A stretch of DNA of 36,308 nucleotides from Gordonia effusa NBRC 100432 (lineage in GTDB: Bacteria > Actinomycetota > Actinomycetes > Mycobacteriales > Mycobacteriaceae). Made by a program: the position numbers and the translations under genes. Positions within the stretch are counted from its first letter, which is position 1. Every line of letters starts with the position of its first letter. The stretch covers positions 1-36,308 of the forward strand of contig NZ_BAEH01000076.1 of NCBI RefSeq assembly GCF_000241305.1, read 5' to 3'. Positions 17,309-24,494 of this stretch are shown piece by piece. The notes beneath the pieces are model-generated. The model saw only the letters and a list, made by a program, of their open reading frames with translations, was not told the DNA's origin and ran no database searches.

Positions 17309-17718
17309 CCTACGCAGGCGATGTGTCCCCCGAGCAGGCATGGAAGCAGCTCGAGACCAATCCCAACGCCGTGCTGGTCGATTGTCGTACCCAAGCGGAG
17401 TGGAATTTCGTCGGTGTGCCAGACCTCGAGATTCTTGGTAAGGCGACAGTATTCGTCGAATGGGTGAATTTCCCGGACGGCCAGCCGAATACGAGTTTCG
17501 TCGAGCAACTGCGCGAGGCGGGTGTCACCGAGAACAACGAGGTGTTGTTCATCTGCCGCTCCGGCCACCGCTCGATCGGGGCGGCGCAAGCTGCCGCAGC
17601 CGCCGGAATTACCAAGTCGTACAACATCGTTGATGGATTCGAGGGGGGTCTCGACGATAACGATCACCGCGGATCGGTCGGCTGGCGCGCCGCCAATCTT
17701 CCCTGGAGGCAGTCGTGA
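17305..17718 (+). CDS. Rhodanese-like sulfurtransferase
   Basis: A 137-residue single-domain rhodanese. The active-site loop CRSGHRS starts at Cys84, and LVDCRTQAEW (about 24-33) is the conserved N-terminal rhodanese motif. The protein fits M. tuberculosis Rv0390, which lies between purT (Rv0389) and metZ (Rv0391); the same relation is kept here in part. It probably carries sulfane sulfur as a persulfide on Cys84. The start ATG 17305 overlaps the preceding stop; an upstream in-frame ATG (17290) is inside that gene and is not preferred. The last codons, CAG TCG TGA, lie in a GGCAGTCGTGA sequence that recurs twice before metZ. Confidence 0.9.
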   Translation: MTYAGDVSPEQAWKQLETNPNAVLVDCRTQAEWNFVGVPDLEILGKATVFVEWVNFPDGQPNTSFVEQLREAGVTENNEVLFICRSGHRSIGAAQAAAAAGITKSYNIVDGFEGGLDDNDHRGSVGWRAANLPWRQS

Positions 17719-17913
17719 GTTCGGTTGAGGTTTGGGGTAGTTGGCGAGCGGCTGGCCTCCACTCGGTATTGGAGTGGCAGTCGTGAGTTTTTCTGGATGG
17801 TCGAGTAGGGGCCAGGGAGCGAAGCGACGGCCCCGTATCGAGACCTCGCAAGGTGAAAGTCCAACCCTGGCAATAATCTTCGCAGGTTTCCGGGCGTCGA
17901 TCGGTGGGCAGTC
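17719..17913. repeat. Inserted spacer with one GTCGAG element and repeated junction sequence
   Basis: No gene is visible. A 14-base direct repeat, GGCAGTCGTGAGTT, occurs at 17708-17721 and 17776-17789, and its first 11 bases recur at 17907-17917, where they contain the metZ GTG start. A single complete repeat element, TGGTCGAGTAGGG to GTATCGAGAC, lies at about 17797-17846 with an internal GGCC...GGCC arm. A CCACTC-N7-GAGTGG hairpin is at 17759-17777. Confidence 0.75.
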
Positions 17914-19119
17914 GTGAATATCTTCAACGAACTGCCCGACGACGTATCCCCGGAAACGATCGGGGTGCGCGGGGGTCTGGCGCGGTCGGGTTTTTTCGAG
18001 ACTTCCGAGGCGTTGTACCTGAACAGCGGTTATGTCTTCGATTCAGCCGAGGCCGCCGAGCGTGCCTTTACCGGTGAGGACGAGCGTTTCGTCTACTCCC
18101 GGTACGGCAACCCGACCGTCGCGATGTTCCAGGAACGCCTGCGGCTGCTTGACGGTGCGGAAGCTTGTTTCGCCACCGCGAGCGGTATGGCCGCGGTATT
18201 CGTCGCGTTGGGCGCACTGCTGAAGGCCGGCGATCGTCTCGTCGCCGCCCGCAGCCTGTTCGGCTCCTGTTTTGTGGTGTGCAACGAGATCCTGCCGCGC
18301 TGGGGCGTCGAGACCGTCTTCGTCGACGGCGAAGACATGGCGCAGTGGGAGCAGGCGCTGTCGGTCCCGACGACGGCGGTGTTCTTCGAGACACCGTCAA
18401 ATCCGATGCAGACCCTGGTCGACATCGCCGCGGTTACCGAACTGGCGCATCAGGCTGGCGCAAAAGTGGTGCTGGACAACGTCTTTGCCACCCCGTTGCT
18501 GCAGCGGGGAATGGACCTGGGCGCCGACGTCATCGTCTACTCCGGCACCAAACATATCGACGGTCAGGGACGGGTGATGGGTGGTGCGATTCTCGGCGAC
18601 GAAGAGTTCATCAGTGGCCCGGTCCAACAGCTGATGCGTCACACCGGTCCCGCGCTGAGCCCGTTCAACGCGTGGACGCTAGTCAAGGGGCTGGAGACGA
18701 TGCGCTTGCGCGTTGATGCTTCGGTGGCATCGGCGTTGCGTATCGCCCAGTTCCTGGAGAACGATTCTCGCGTGCGATGGGTGAAATACCCCTTCCTGCA
18801 ATCACATCCGCAATATGAACTGGCCAAGCGGCAGATGGCTGGCGGCGGCACCGTGATCACGTTCGAACTCAACGATCGTGCTGGCGTCGGCGGCAAAGAA
18901 CGTGCGTTCGAGGTGCTCAACGGACTGCGGATCGTTGACATCTCCAACAACCTCGGCGACGCCAAGTCGTTGATCACCCACCCGGCCACCACCACGCATC
19001 GCGCGATGGGACCCGAGGGTCGGGCGTCGATCGGACTGACCGACTCCGCGGTCCGGTTATCGGTTGGCCTGGAAGGAGTCGACGACTTGCTCGGCGACCT
19101 GGATCAGGCGCTGGGCTGA
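17914..19119 (+). CDS. metZ: O-succinylhomoserine sulfhydrylase
   Basis: A 401-residue fold-type I PLP enzyme of the Cys/Met metabolism family. The PLP lysine is Lys213 in YSGTKHIDGQGR; the SRYGNPT motif (62-68) and GSCF region are in place. MetZ makes homocysteine from O-succinylhomoserine and sulfide, and the preceding rhodanese supports a sulfur role. The GTG start at 17914 is preceded by GGTGGGCA. The length equals the family norm. The gene ends inside the 3' end of the convergent isochorismate synthase (16-base overlap, 19104-19119). Confidence 0.93.
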   Translation: MNIFNELPDDVSPETIGVRGGLARSGFFETSEALYLNSGYVFDSAEAAERAFTGEDERFVYSRYGNPTVAMFQERLRLLDGAEACFATASGMAAVFVALGALLKAGDRLVAARSLFGSCFVVCNEILPRWGVETVFVDGEDMAQWEQALSVPTTAVFFETPSNPMQTLVDIAAVTELAHQAGAKVVLDNVFATPLLQRGMDLGADVIVYSGTKHIDGQGRVMGGAILGDEEFISGPVQQLMRHTGPALSPFNAWTLVKGLETMRLRVDASVASALRIAQFLENDSRVRWVKYPFLQSHPQYELAKRQMAGGGTVITFELNDRAGVGGKERAFEVLNGLRIVDISNNLGDAKSLITHPATTTHRAMGPEGRASIGLTDSAVRLSVGLEGVDDLLGDLDQALG

Positions 19120-20267
19120 CCGTCACCGTGCGGCGCCGGTTGGGCGCCCAAGGCGCGCAACACGGTTCGCAGCTTCGCGGTGGTTTCGTCGAGTTCGGCT
19201 TGTGGCTCGGAGGCAGCGACTATGCCGCCGCCGGCCCAGGTGCGGATCGTGACGCGATCGGCGGCTAGTTGCAGACACCGGATGGATACCATCCACTCGC
19301 CGTCACCGTTTTCGTCGCACCAGCCGACCGCCCCGGCGTAAAAACCGCGTGGCTCTTCAAGTTTGGCGATGATCGAGGTCGCGGAATCCTTCGGGGTGCC
19401 GCCAACGGCGGGTGTCGGAGTGAGAGCAAGGGCGAGGTCGAGTGCCGTGGTGTTCTCATCGCGCAGGGTGCCCGTGATCGGCGTCGACAAATGCCATATC
19501 TCATTGGTGGATAACAGGTTTGGCGTATGCGATGCGTCGAGTTCGGAGCAGAGTGGGGTGAGCGCGTCACGCAGATAGTCGACGACGAAGGCGTGTTCGG
19601 CCAGATCCTTCGGCGACTCGAGTAGTCGCTGGCCGGCTGTGGTGTCGGCGACCGGATCTTGTTGGCGTGGAATAGATCCCGCGTAGGGATGGCAGGTAAC
19701 CGTGCGGCCTTGCTTGCGTATCAACAACTCTGGTGATGAACCGAGTAACCAGGTGCCGTCGAAGTCGGCATCGCCACATGCCGATAGGTCGACGCCGAAC
19801 GCGTTGCCGTCCGGGTTTCCGGCGGCGAAGTTGGCGAGCAGTTCCGACGGATCGAGTGGCGTCTCCGAGCGCAGTGTCACCGATCGGGCCAGGACAATTT
19901 TCTCTGCTTCGCCGGCATTGATCAGGTCGACGGCAGCTGCGACCCGATCGCGGTGGACTTCGGGTTGTGGCGTCGTAGCGAGGGTGGTGATGGCCCGCTC
20001 TGGCGGCGTCGACGCGGGGATGGGACCCCCACTTCGACTCACCGATTGTGGGCTGAACAGCGCGGCGGGAGCGGTGGTATCGAATCCGATAGCCCCGACG
20101 ACGACGATGCCCTCGCGTGCGGCGGCTGCGGCGTCGGCGGCGTTGGGAAACGCGCGGCCCACTCCTGCTGCGGTAATGCTGTGGTCCGGGCGGGACAGAA
20201 CGAATGTCGAGATGTCGGGCACGAGACAACCGTACAGAATTAGTTTGGGTGCCCTTACATTCACCAT
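19104..20267 (-). CDS. entC: Isochorismate synthase (EntC/DhbC/MenF type)
   Basis: A chorismate-binding enzyme of 387 residues from ATG 20267. Motifs: EKIVLARSV, LLGSSPELL, HLSTPITG, LTPTPAVGGTP, GFYAGAVGW and AGGGIVAASEPQAELDET; the last three line the chorismate/Mg site. It interconverts chorismate and isochorismate, feeding siderophore (2,3-dihydroxybenzoate or salicylate) or menaquinone synthesis. The residues upstream of DISTFVLSRP do not align with mycobacterial EntC (Rv3215) as I recall it, so GTG 20222 (372 residues) may be the true start; a GAGAG site does precede ATG 20267. It is the divergent neighbour of the SAM-IV leader. Whether it is EntC or MenF is not resolved. Confidence 0.87.
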   Translation of the reverse strand: MVNVRAPKLILYGCLVPDISTFVLSRPDHSITAAGVGRAFPNAADAAAAAREGIVVVGAIGFDTTAPAALFSPQSVSRSGGPIPASTPPERAITTLATTPQPEVHRDRVAAAVDLINAGEAEKIVLARSVTLRSETPLDPSELLANFAAGNPDGNAFGVDLSACGDADFDGTWLLGSSPELLIRKQGRTVTCHPYAGSIPRQQDPVADTTAGQRLLESPKDLAEHAFVVDYLRDALTPLCSELDASHTPNLLSTNEIWHLSTPITGTLRDENTTALDLALALTPTPAVGGTPKDSATSIIAKLEEPRGFYAGAVGWCDENGDGEWMVSIRCLQLAADRVTIRTWAGGGIVAASEPQAELDETTAKLRTVLRALGAQPAPHGDGQPSA

Positions 20268-20303
20268 GATCGCAACTCTCGCGCACGAAGGAAGAAGTAG
20301 GCA

Positions 20304-20457
20304 TAGTGGCTGGCAAGGTCACGAGTACCAGCAACCCGCCGATTCGGTGGGAAAAGCCCCGGCTTGCTGGTCGGCAACCCTCCAAGGCGAACAGCGCGAC
20401 GAGACGTCGCAGCGGCGGGGTGCTCCGGGTGACGACCCGGCCAGGCGGATGCCACTA
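20304..20457 (+). promoter_or_regulatory. SAM-IV riboswitch
   Basis: The leader matches the SAM-IV consensus I know from actinobacteria: GGTCACGAGTACCAGCA, then AGCCCCGGCTTGCTGG, CGGCAACCCTCC, GGCGGGGTGCTCCGGGTGA and CGACC in order. Helices can be drawn: outer TAGTGGC 20304-20310 with GCCACTA 20451-20457; TGGC/GCCA and GGTC/GACC just inside; ACCAGCA 20327-20333 with TGCTGGT 20365-20371; hairpin GCGACG/CGTCGC 20396-20410. SAM-IV binds S-adenosylmethionine and normally turns off downstream sulfur/methionine genes. The start codon of the regulated gene is at 20505. It is the same strand as the operon and divergent from entC. Confidence 0.92.
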
Positions 20458-20504
20458 GGGGGCCGATCCCCTTCATTCGCACGGCAACCCTGGAGGAAAT
20501 ATCG
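20458..20504 (+). promoter_or_regulatory. Expression platform and ribosome site of the SAM-IV operon
   Basis: A small AGGGG/CCCCT hairpin (20457-20461 with 20468-20472) follows the aptamer. The ribosome site TGGAGGA (20491-20497) is eight bases before ATG 20505. TGGAGG is complementary to CCTCCA inside the aptamer (20379-20384), so translational control by pairing is possible. No oligo-U run of a transcription terminator is visible. Confidence 0.5.
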
Positions 20505-21029
20505 ATGAGCATCGCAGTTCTGAATCGACCCACAACAGGCGTTCCGACAACCCGCGCGCTGACCGGCGTCGACCGCGAACCCATTCGTACCGCGGTGCGG
20601 GGACGTATCGACGACGTGGTGCTGGCCGCGGATAGTCGTGCCGACGCCCGGACCGCCCTCACACTGATCGGCGGGGAATTCGGACGTGTCGTGCACTGTG
20701 CGGCAGATAGCCTCGGCAGTGTCGACGAGTTGACGTCCCAGTTGCGGGCCGGTGGAGTCTCGACGGTGGTGATCACCGGTGCCGCCGACGTCGCCTCGGT
20801 CATCGCGTTGACCAATCATATCCACCGATATGGCGCGCGTGTCGGCGTCGATGCGACTGAAATTATTGCGCGCCAGCCATTTTCGACTGTGTCGCACGGT
20901 ATCGACTATGTGATCTGTGGAGCTGAGGCATTGCCTCCGGGCCGCGACGGTGCCGTCCTCATCGGCCGCGCCGACTGGCTGACCGACATCGACCTTCGAA
21001 CCGACGACGTGAAAGGACCCCTCGCATGA
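20505..21029 (+). CDS. Unknown protein A of the SAM-IV-controlled pair
   Basis: A 174-residue soluble protein. I do not recognise a family. After an N-terminal region of about 35 residues, hydrophobic strands alternate with helices: DDVVLAAD (36-43), GRVVHCA (60-66), VSTVVITGAAD (85-95), ARVGVDA (111-117), IDYVICGAE (133-141) and GAVLIGRA (149-156), which suggests an alpha/beta fold. There is one Cys in each of two strands and no clear catalytic signature. GC and codon use match the neighbours. A strong ribosome site precedes ATG 20505, and its stop overlaps the start of the next gene (ATGA). SAM-IV control predicts expression in low SAM, as for methionine or sulfur-acquisition genes. Confidence 0.85.
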   Translation: MSIAVLNRPTTGVPTTRALTGVDREPIRTAVRGRIDDVVLAADSRADARTALTLIGGEFGRVVHCAADSLGSVDELTSQLRAGGVSTVVITGAADVASVIALTNHIHRYGARVGVDATEIIARQPFSTVSHGIDYVICGAEALPPGRDGAVLIGRADWLTDIDLRTDDVKGPLA

Positions 21030-21463
21030 CCGCAACACTCACCGCTCCAGTGCCGGGCGCCGTCACCGTCGGGCGGCCGCGGTTGCAGGTCGCACTCGCT
21101 GGCGACGAGGTGGCCAATACGTTTGGCATCGTCGTGCGGCAGGCCAATTTGCGCGACGCTCAGCGGTCGCGTTCGGTACTGCGCGCCGGTGTTCGGGATC
21201 AGGCCAACTACGTCGTCGCGCTGGAAGTACAAGCCGCCATCGCGCCGATCGCCGATTCGGCGCGAGCGTCGGCCGGCGTCGCCACCGGTGACGAGGAGAC
21301 AGTGCGTTACGTGGGGACCGTGCACGGCCTCTACACCCTTATTCGAGATATCTACGCGGCTGAAGTCGCCGATGCGGTGATCATCACTCCGATCGACGGA
21401 TCGCCGACCGCTTCGCGCGTCCGCGAGCAAGTGTTACCGCTGTTCGCGAGGTCGGCGGCCTAG
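21026..21463 (+). CDS. Unknown protein B of the SAM-IV-controlled pair
   Basis: A 145-residue soluble protein, start ATG 21026 overlapping the previous stop. The C-terminal 100 residues (RDAQRSRSVLRAG, then EVQAAIAPIADSARA, then GTVHGLYTLIRDIYAAEVADAVII and VREQVLPLF) follow the spacing of the C-terminal part of luciferase-like flavin monooxygenases, where a GTPxxVAxxL helix precedes a GADGF strand and a VVPxL end. The N-terminal barrel with flavin contacts is absent, so if related it is a remnant or a stand-alone half. This is a weak resemblance judged by eye. No metal or cysteine motif is visible. A hairpin terminator follows. Confidence 0.83.
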   Translation: MTATLTAPVPGAVTVGRPRLQVALAGDEVANTFGIVVRQANLRDAQRSRSVLRAGVRDQANYVVALEVQAAIAPIADSARASAGVATGDEETVRYVGTVHGLYTLIRDIYAAEVADAVIITPIDGSPTASRVREQVLPLFARSAA

Positions 21464-21478
21464 CCGCGTATCCCGCAG

Positions 21479-21509
21479 AGCCGCCTCGGAGCCCGACTCC
21501 GGGGCGGCT
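21479..21509 (+). terminator. Rho-independent-like terminator of the SAM-IV operon
   Basis: A 13-bp stem with one G-T pair (AGCCGCCTCGGAG 21479-21491 with CTCCGGGGCGGCT 21497-21509), loop CCCGA, is followed by TT. It lies 16 bases after the stop of protein B, separating this operon from the marR-family gene. Confidence 0.85.
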
Positions 21510-21574
21510 TTGGCGTGTTCTGGGCAGATTATCCCAGTTGTATGGCGGTCAATCTCGGCGCATACTTGCGGACG

Positions 21575-21602
21575 CCAACTAGTTGGGGACCCCAAGCAAC
21601 TA
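21575..21602. promoter_or_regulatory. Candidate MarR operator with three TAGTTG half-sites
   Basis: Upstream of the marR gene a CCAACTAGTTGG palindrome (21575-21586) overlaps a TTGGGGACCCCAA palindrome (21583-21595), and TAGTTG (21580-21585) pairs in symmetry with CAACTA (21597-21602). The half-site TAGTTG/CAACTA thus occurs three times in 26 bases. It suits self-repression of the marR-emrB operon; binding is inferred. Confidence 0.55.
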
Positions 21603-21620
21603 CGTGTCGAGGAGGATGCG

Positions 21621-22091
21621 GTGCAGAACCTCGATGACGCCACCATTGACGAGTTATTCGGCGTGCTGTCGAAATATGTCCGGCTCCGGGAGCGCGCCGC
21701 GCAGATGACGCTGCGCACCGAGGATGGCGCTCTGGAAACGGCCGCCTACAAATGTCTATTTCATCTCGCGGGTGCACCGATGCGAACGAGTCGTCTCGCC
21801 GAAATCATGGTCACCGATCCGTCGACGGTCAGTCGGCATGTCGCCTCGCTGGTCGAGCTGGGCTATATCCGCCGAGAAGCCGACCCCGACGATGGCCGGG
21901 CCACGTTGCTGGTCGCCACCGAAGCGGGGATGGCACGTGCGGAAGAGGTTCGCGCCCATCGCCGTTCGCGGTTGTACACGTTGCTTGACGGCTGGACCGG
22001 CGCCGAGTTGGAAACCCTCGTCGCTCTACTCACGCGGTTCGTTGACGCCGCGGAAGAATTTGTCAGCATTGAAAAGGGAAGTGCCACATGA
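21621..22091 (+). CDS. MarR-family transcriptional regulator
   Basis: A 156-residue winged-helix regulator. The MarR pattern LAEIMVTDPSTVSRHVASLVELGYIRREADPDDGRA is complete, with the DPSTVSRHV recognition helix and the DxRxxxL wing-like segment. The open frame starts at 21510, but GTG 21621 is chosen because GAGGAGG (21609-21615) precedes it by five bases and the residues upstream are not family-like. The stop overlaps the exporter start (ATGA). Role by context: represses its own gene and the drug exporter until an inducer is bound. The inducer is unknown. Confidence 0.92.
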   Translation: MQNLDDATIDELFGVLSKYVRLRERAAQMTLRTEDGALETAAYKCLFHLAGAPMRTSRLAEIMVTDPSTVSRHVASLVELGYIRREADPDDGRATLLVATEAGMARAEEVRAHRRSRLYTLLDGWTGAELETLVALLTRFVDAAEEFVSIEKGSAT

Positions 22092-23770
22092 CAACTGAAT
22101 CGTCGACTACGACCGAACAGGCGGGAGCGGGTCTGACACATCGTCAGATCCTCACCATCCTGGGCGGGCTGATGATGGGTATGTTCCTCGCCGCGCTGGA
22201 TCAGACGATCGTTTCGACGGCGATCCGCACCATCGCCGACGACCTCCAGGGCTACTCGATGCAGGCGTGGGTCACCACCGCGTACCTGGTGACCTCGACC
22301 ATCGTCACACCGCTCTACGGCAAACTCTCCGACATCTACGGCCGTAAGCCGTTCTTCATGGTGGCCATCTCGATCTTTATCGTCGGGTCGCTGCTGTGCA
22401 GTCTGGCGACGTCGATGTATCAGCTCGCGGCATTCCGCGCGCTGCAGGGACTCGGCGCCGGTGGCCTATTTACGTTGGCGCTCACCACAATTGGCGATAT
22501 CGTGCCGCCACGTGAACGCGCCAAGTACCAGGGCTACTTCCTGGCCGTATTCGGAACGTCGAGTGTCCTCGGGCCGGTGCTCGGTGGGCTATTCGCCGGC
22601 CAGGCGTCGATCCTGTGGGTATCGGGCTGGCGCTGGGTGTTCCTGGTCAACGTGCCGATCGGCATCGTGGCGCTCTTCGTTGTGTACCGGGTGCTGAACT
22701 ACAACCAGGAGAAGAACAAGAGTCAACGCACCGACTATTGGGGTGCGGCAGCGCTCGCCGTCGCGGTCGCGCCGCTGCTGATCGTCGCCGAGCAGGGTTA
22801 CAAGTGGGGCTGGACGTCGGGGACGTCGTGGCTTTGTTACGTCATCGGAGCGGTCGGCGTCGCCGCCTTTGTCGCCGTCGAACACCGGATGGGCGACGAC
22901 GCACTGATCCCGCTGCGAGTATTTAAGAACCGAGTGTTCGCGCAGGGCATCGTTGTGTCAGTGATTGTCGGCATGGTGATGTTCGGCGGCATTTCGATGC
23001 TGCCGCAGTATTTCCAGGTATTGCGCGGGTCGTCGCCGATGGTGGCCGGTTTGCAGATGTTGCCGATGGTGCTCGGACTGATGATCGGTTCGGTGGCGTC
23101 GGGACAGATGATCTCGCGGACCGGGCGCTACAAGGTCTTCACCATCCTCGGGTCGATCATGATTACCGCGATGACCTTCCTGCTGCATCTGGTCAGCAAT
23201 GCGACGTCGACCGGGTTGGTGATGCTGGCCGCGTTCGGTCTTGGTTTCGGTCTGGGCAACCTGATGCAGCCGATCACGCTCGCGATGCAGAACATCCTGC
23301 CGCCGCGTGACATGGGAATGTCGACGGGTACCGCGACCTTCTTCCGGCAGATGGGCGGCACGCTCGGCGTTGCGGTGTTCTTCTCGCTGCTGTTCTCGAC
23401 GATGGGACCCAATATCGCGACGTCGACCACCGAGGCGGCGTCGACGCCTGAGTTTCGAGCCGCCGTGGTGCAGGCGGCGCAGAGCCCCGACCCGCAGGTG
23501 CAGGCGTTCGGAAAGGCGCTCCTCGCCAAGGCCCAGGGGCAGGGCGGTGGTGACACCAGCAGCGTTATGGATGACACGTCGATCATCGAGAAACTGCCCG
23601 ACGCGATCGCCAACCCGATCAAAGACGGTTTCGCCGATTCGATGGACTACGTGTTCCTGATCGTGTCGATCACATCGCTGCTGGCGGTGCTCGCGACGGT
23701 GACGTGGAAGGAGCTGCCGCTGCGTCACGCGAAGGAGAGCGCGGCGGAAGCCGAGGAGATGCTGGACTAG
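22088..23770 (+). CDS. DHA2-family (EmrB/QacA) multidrug exporter
   Basis: A 560-residue MFS transporter with about 14 helices. MFS family features: GLMMGMFLAALDQTIVSTAI (about 27-46) with the DQTIVSTAI motif of helix 1, GKLSDIYGRKP (about 78-88, motif A), and FALQGLGAGG-like helix 4 (RALQGLGAGG). The C-terminal 60 residues are charged and cytoplasmic after a last helix at about residue 520-540. These are proton-driven exporters of hydrophobic or cationic compounds. Coupled start to the MarR gene indicates a regulated efflux unit. A long hydrophilic loop lies around residues 440-510 between helices 13 and 14, as in other EmrB/QacA proteins. Substrate cannot be predicted. Confidence 0.93.
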   Translation: MTTESSTTTEQAGAGLTHRQILTILGGLMMGMFLAALDQTIVSTAIRTIADDLQGYSMQAWVTTAYLVTSTIVTPLYGKLSDIYGRKPFFMVAISIFIVGSLLCSLATSMYQLAAFRALQGLGAGGLFTLALTTIGDIVPPRERAKYQGYFLAVFGTSSVLGPVLGGLFAGQASILWVSGWRWVFLVNVPIGIVALFVVYRVLNYNQEKNKSQRTDYWGAAALAVAVAPLLIVAEQGYKWGWTSGTSWLCYVIGAVGVAAFVAVEHRMGDDALIPLRVFKNRVFAQGIVVSVIVGMVMFGGISMLPQYFQVLRGSSPMVAGLQMLPMVLGLMIGSVASGQMISRTGRYKVFTILGSIMITAMTFLLHLVSNATSTGLVMLAAFGLGFGLGNLMQPITLAMQNILPPRDMGMSTGTATFFRQMGGTLGVAVFFSLLFSTMGPNIATSTTEAASTPEFRAAVVQAAQSPDPQVQAFGKALLAKAQGQGGGDTSSVMDDTSIIEKLPDAIANPIKDGFADSMDYVFLIVSITSLLAVLATVTWKELPLRHAKESAAEAEEMLD

Positions 23771-23807
23771 CGCTCCGGCCCGCTCGCTCGGCCCGCTCGG
23801 CCCGCCA

Positions 23808-23878
23808 GCAAACCCCACCCGGCAGGACGTTCCCGACTCGAAAAACGGGTCGGGAACGTCCGCGCGAGTGGGGTTTGC
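23808..23878. terminator. Bidirectional composite terminator (exporter / ppa)
   Basis: An inner stem of 16 bp with one G-T pair (23825-23840 with 23846-23861, loop AAAAA) is nested in perfect 11-bp outer arms GCAAACCCCAC (23808-23818) and GTGGGGTTTGC (23868-23878). It has the same outer-arm sequence as the terminator at 15213-15285 but a different inner stem. It lies between convergent genes and serves both. Confidence 0.88.
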
Positions 23879-23910
23879 GGAAAAGGTGGGGTTTGCGGAA
23901 AAGGTGGGGG
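23868..23910. repeat. 18-bp tandem repeat beside ppa
   Basis: The unit GTGGGGTTTGCGGAAAAG occurs at 23868-23885 and 23886-23903 with a partial third copy (23904-23910). The first copy is the 3' outer arm of the terminator. The array ends exactly at the ppa stop codon. Confidence 0.85.
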
Positions 23911-24399
23911 CTAGTGGCCCTGGGTCTTCAGCCGCTCGATGGCCTCGGCCAGTACCTTCTCGGCCTGCTCTTTGCCGACCCAGCCGCCCGGGGTGACCTC
24001 TTTACCCGGCTCGAGGTCCTTGTAGTGCTCGAAGAAGTGGCTGATCGCCTTGAGCTCGAATTCGCTGACGTCGGAGATGTCCTGGATGTGATCCCAACGG
24101 ACGTCCTTGGCCGGAACGCACAGCAGTTTGTCGTCGCCGCCGGCTTCGTCGGTCATGGTGTACATGCCGACCGCGCGTGCCTTGACGGTCACACCGGGGT
24201 AGACCGACTCGGGCAGCAGGACCAGCGCGTCGAGCGGGTCGCCGTCCTCGCCGAGGGTGTTGTCGATAAAGCCGTAGTCAGCGGGATATCCGAAGGCGGT
24301 GTACAGGTAGCGGTCGAGAAAAACGCGACCGGTTTCGTGGTCAACCTCGTACTTATTACGTGCGCCTTTGGGGATTTCGATGATGACGTCGAATGCCAC
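23911..24399 (-). CDS. ppa: Inorganic pyrophosphatase
   Basis: A 162-residue family I soluble pyrophosphatase. The metal and substrate motifs [11 protein letters not shown] (8-18), [20 protein letters not shown] (42-61; catalytic DGDPLD) and the [11 protein letters not shown] segment are present. It cleaves pyrophosphate to phosphate and pulls biosynthetic reactions forward. ATG 24399 is preceded by AGGAG at a good distance. It is divergent from dacB, as in M. tuberculosis (Rv3628/Rv3627c). Length is standard for this family. Confidence 0.97.
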   Translation of the reverse strand: MAFDVIIEIPKGARNKYEVDHETGRVFLDRYLYTAFGYPADYGFIDNTLGEDGDPLDALVLLPESVYPGVTVKARAVGMYTMTDEAGGDDKLLCVPAKDVRWDHIQDISDVSEFELKAISHFFEHYKDLEPGKEVTPGGWVGKEQAEKVLAEAIERLKTQGH

Positions 24400-24494
24400 G
24401 GTCGTTCTCCTACTTACTCTGCCGATGTGTGGGCGGGGCGTATGAATCGCCTCAACGATACTGTTGGACTCATGTGCGAGATTGCGGAGGTTGT

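Noticed and set aside
22088..23770. Exporter as part of a horizontally acquired island
   Set aside because: Base composition and codon use match the neighbours and no mobile gene flanks it.
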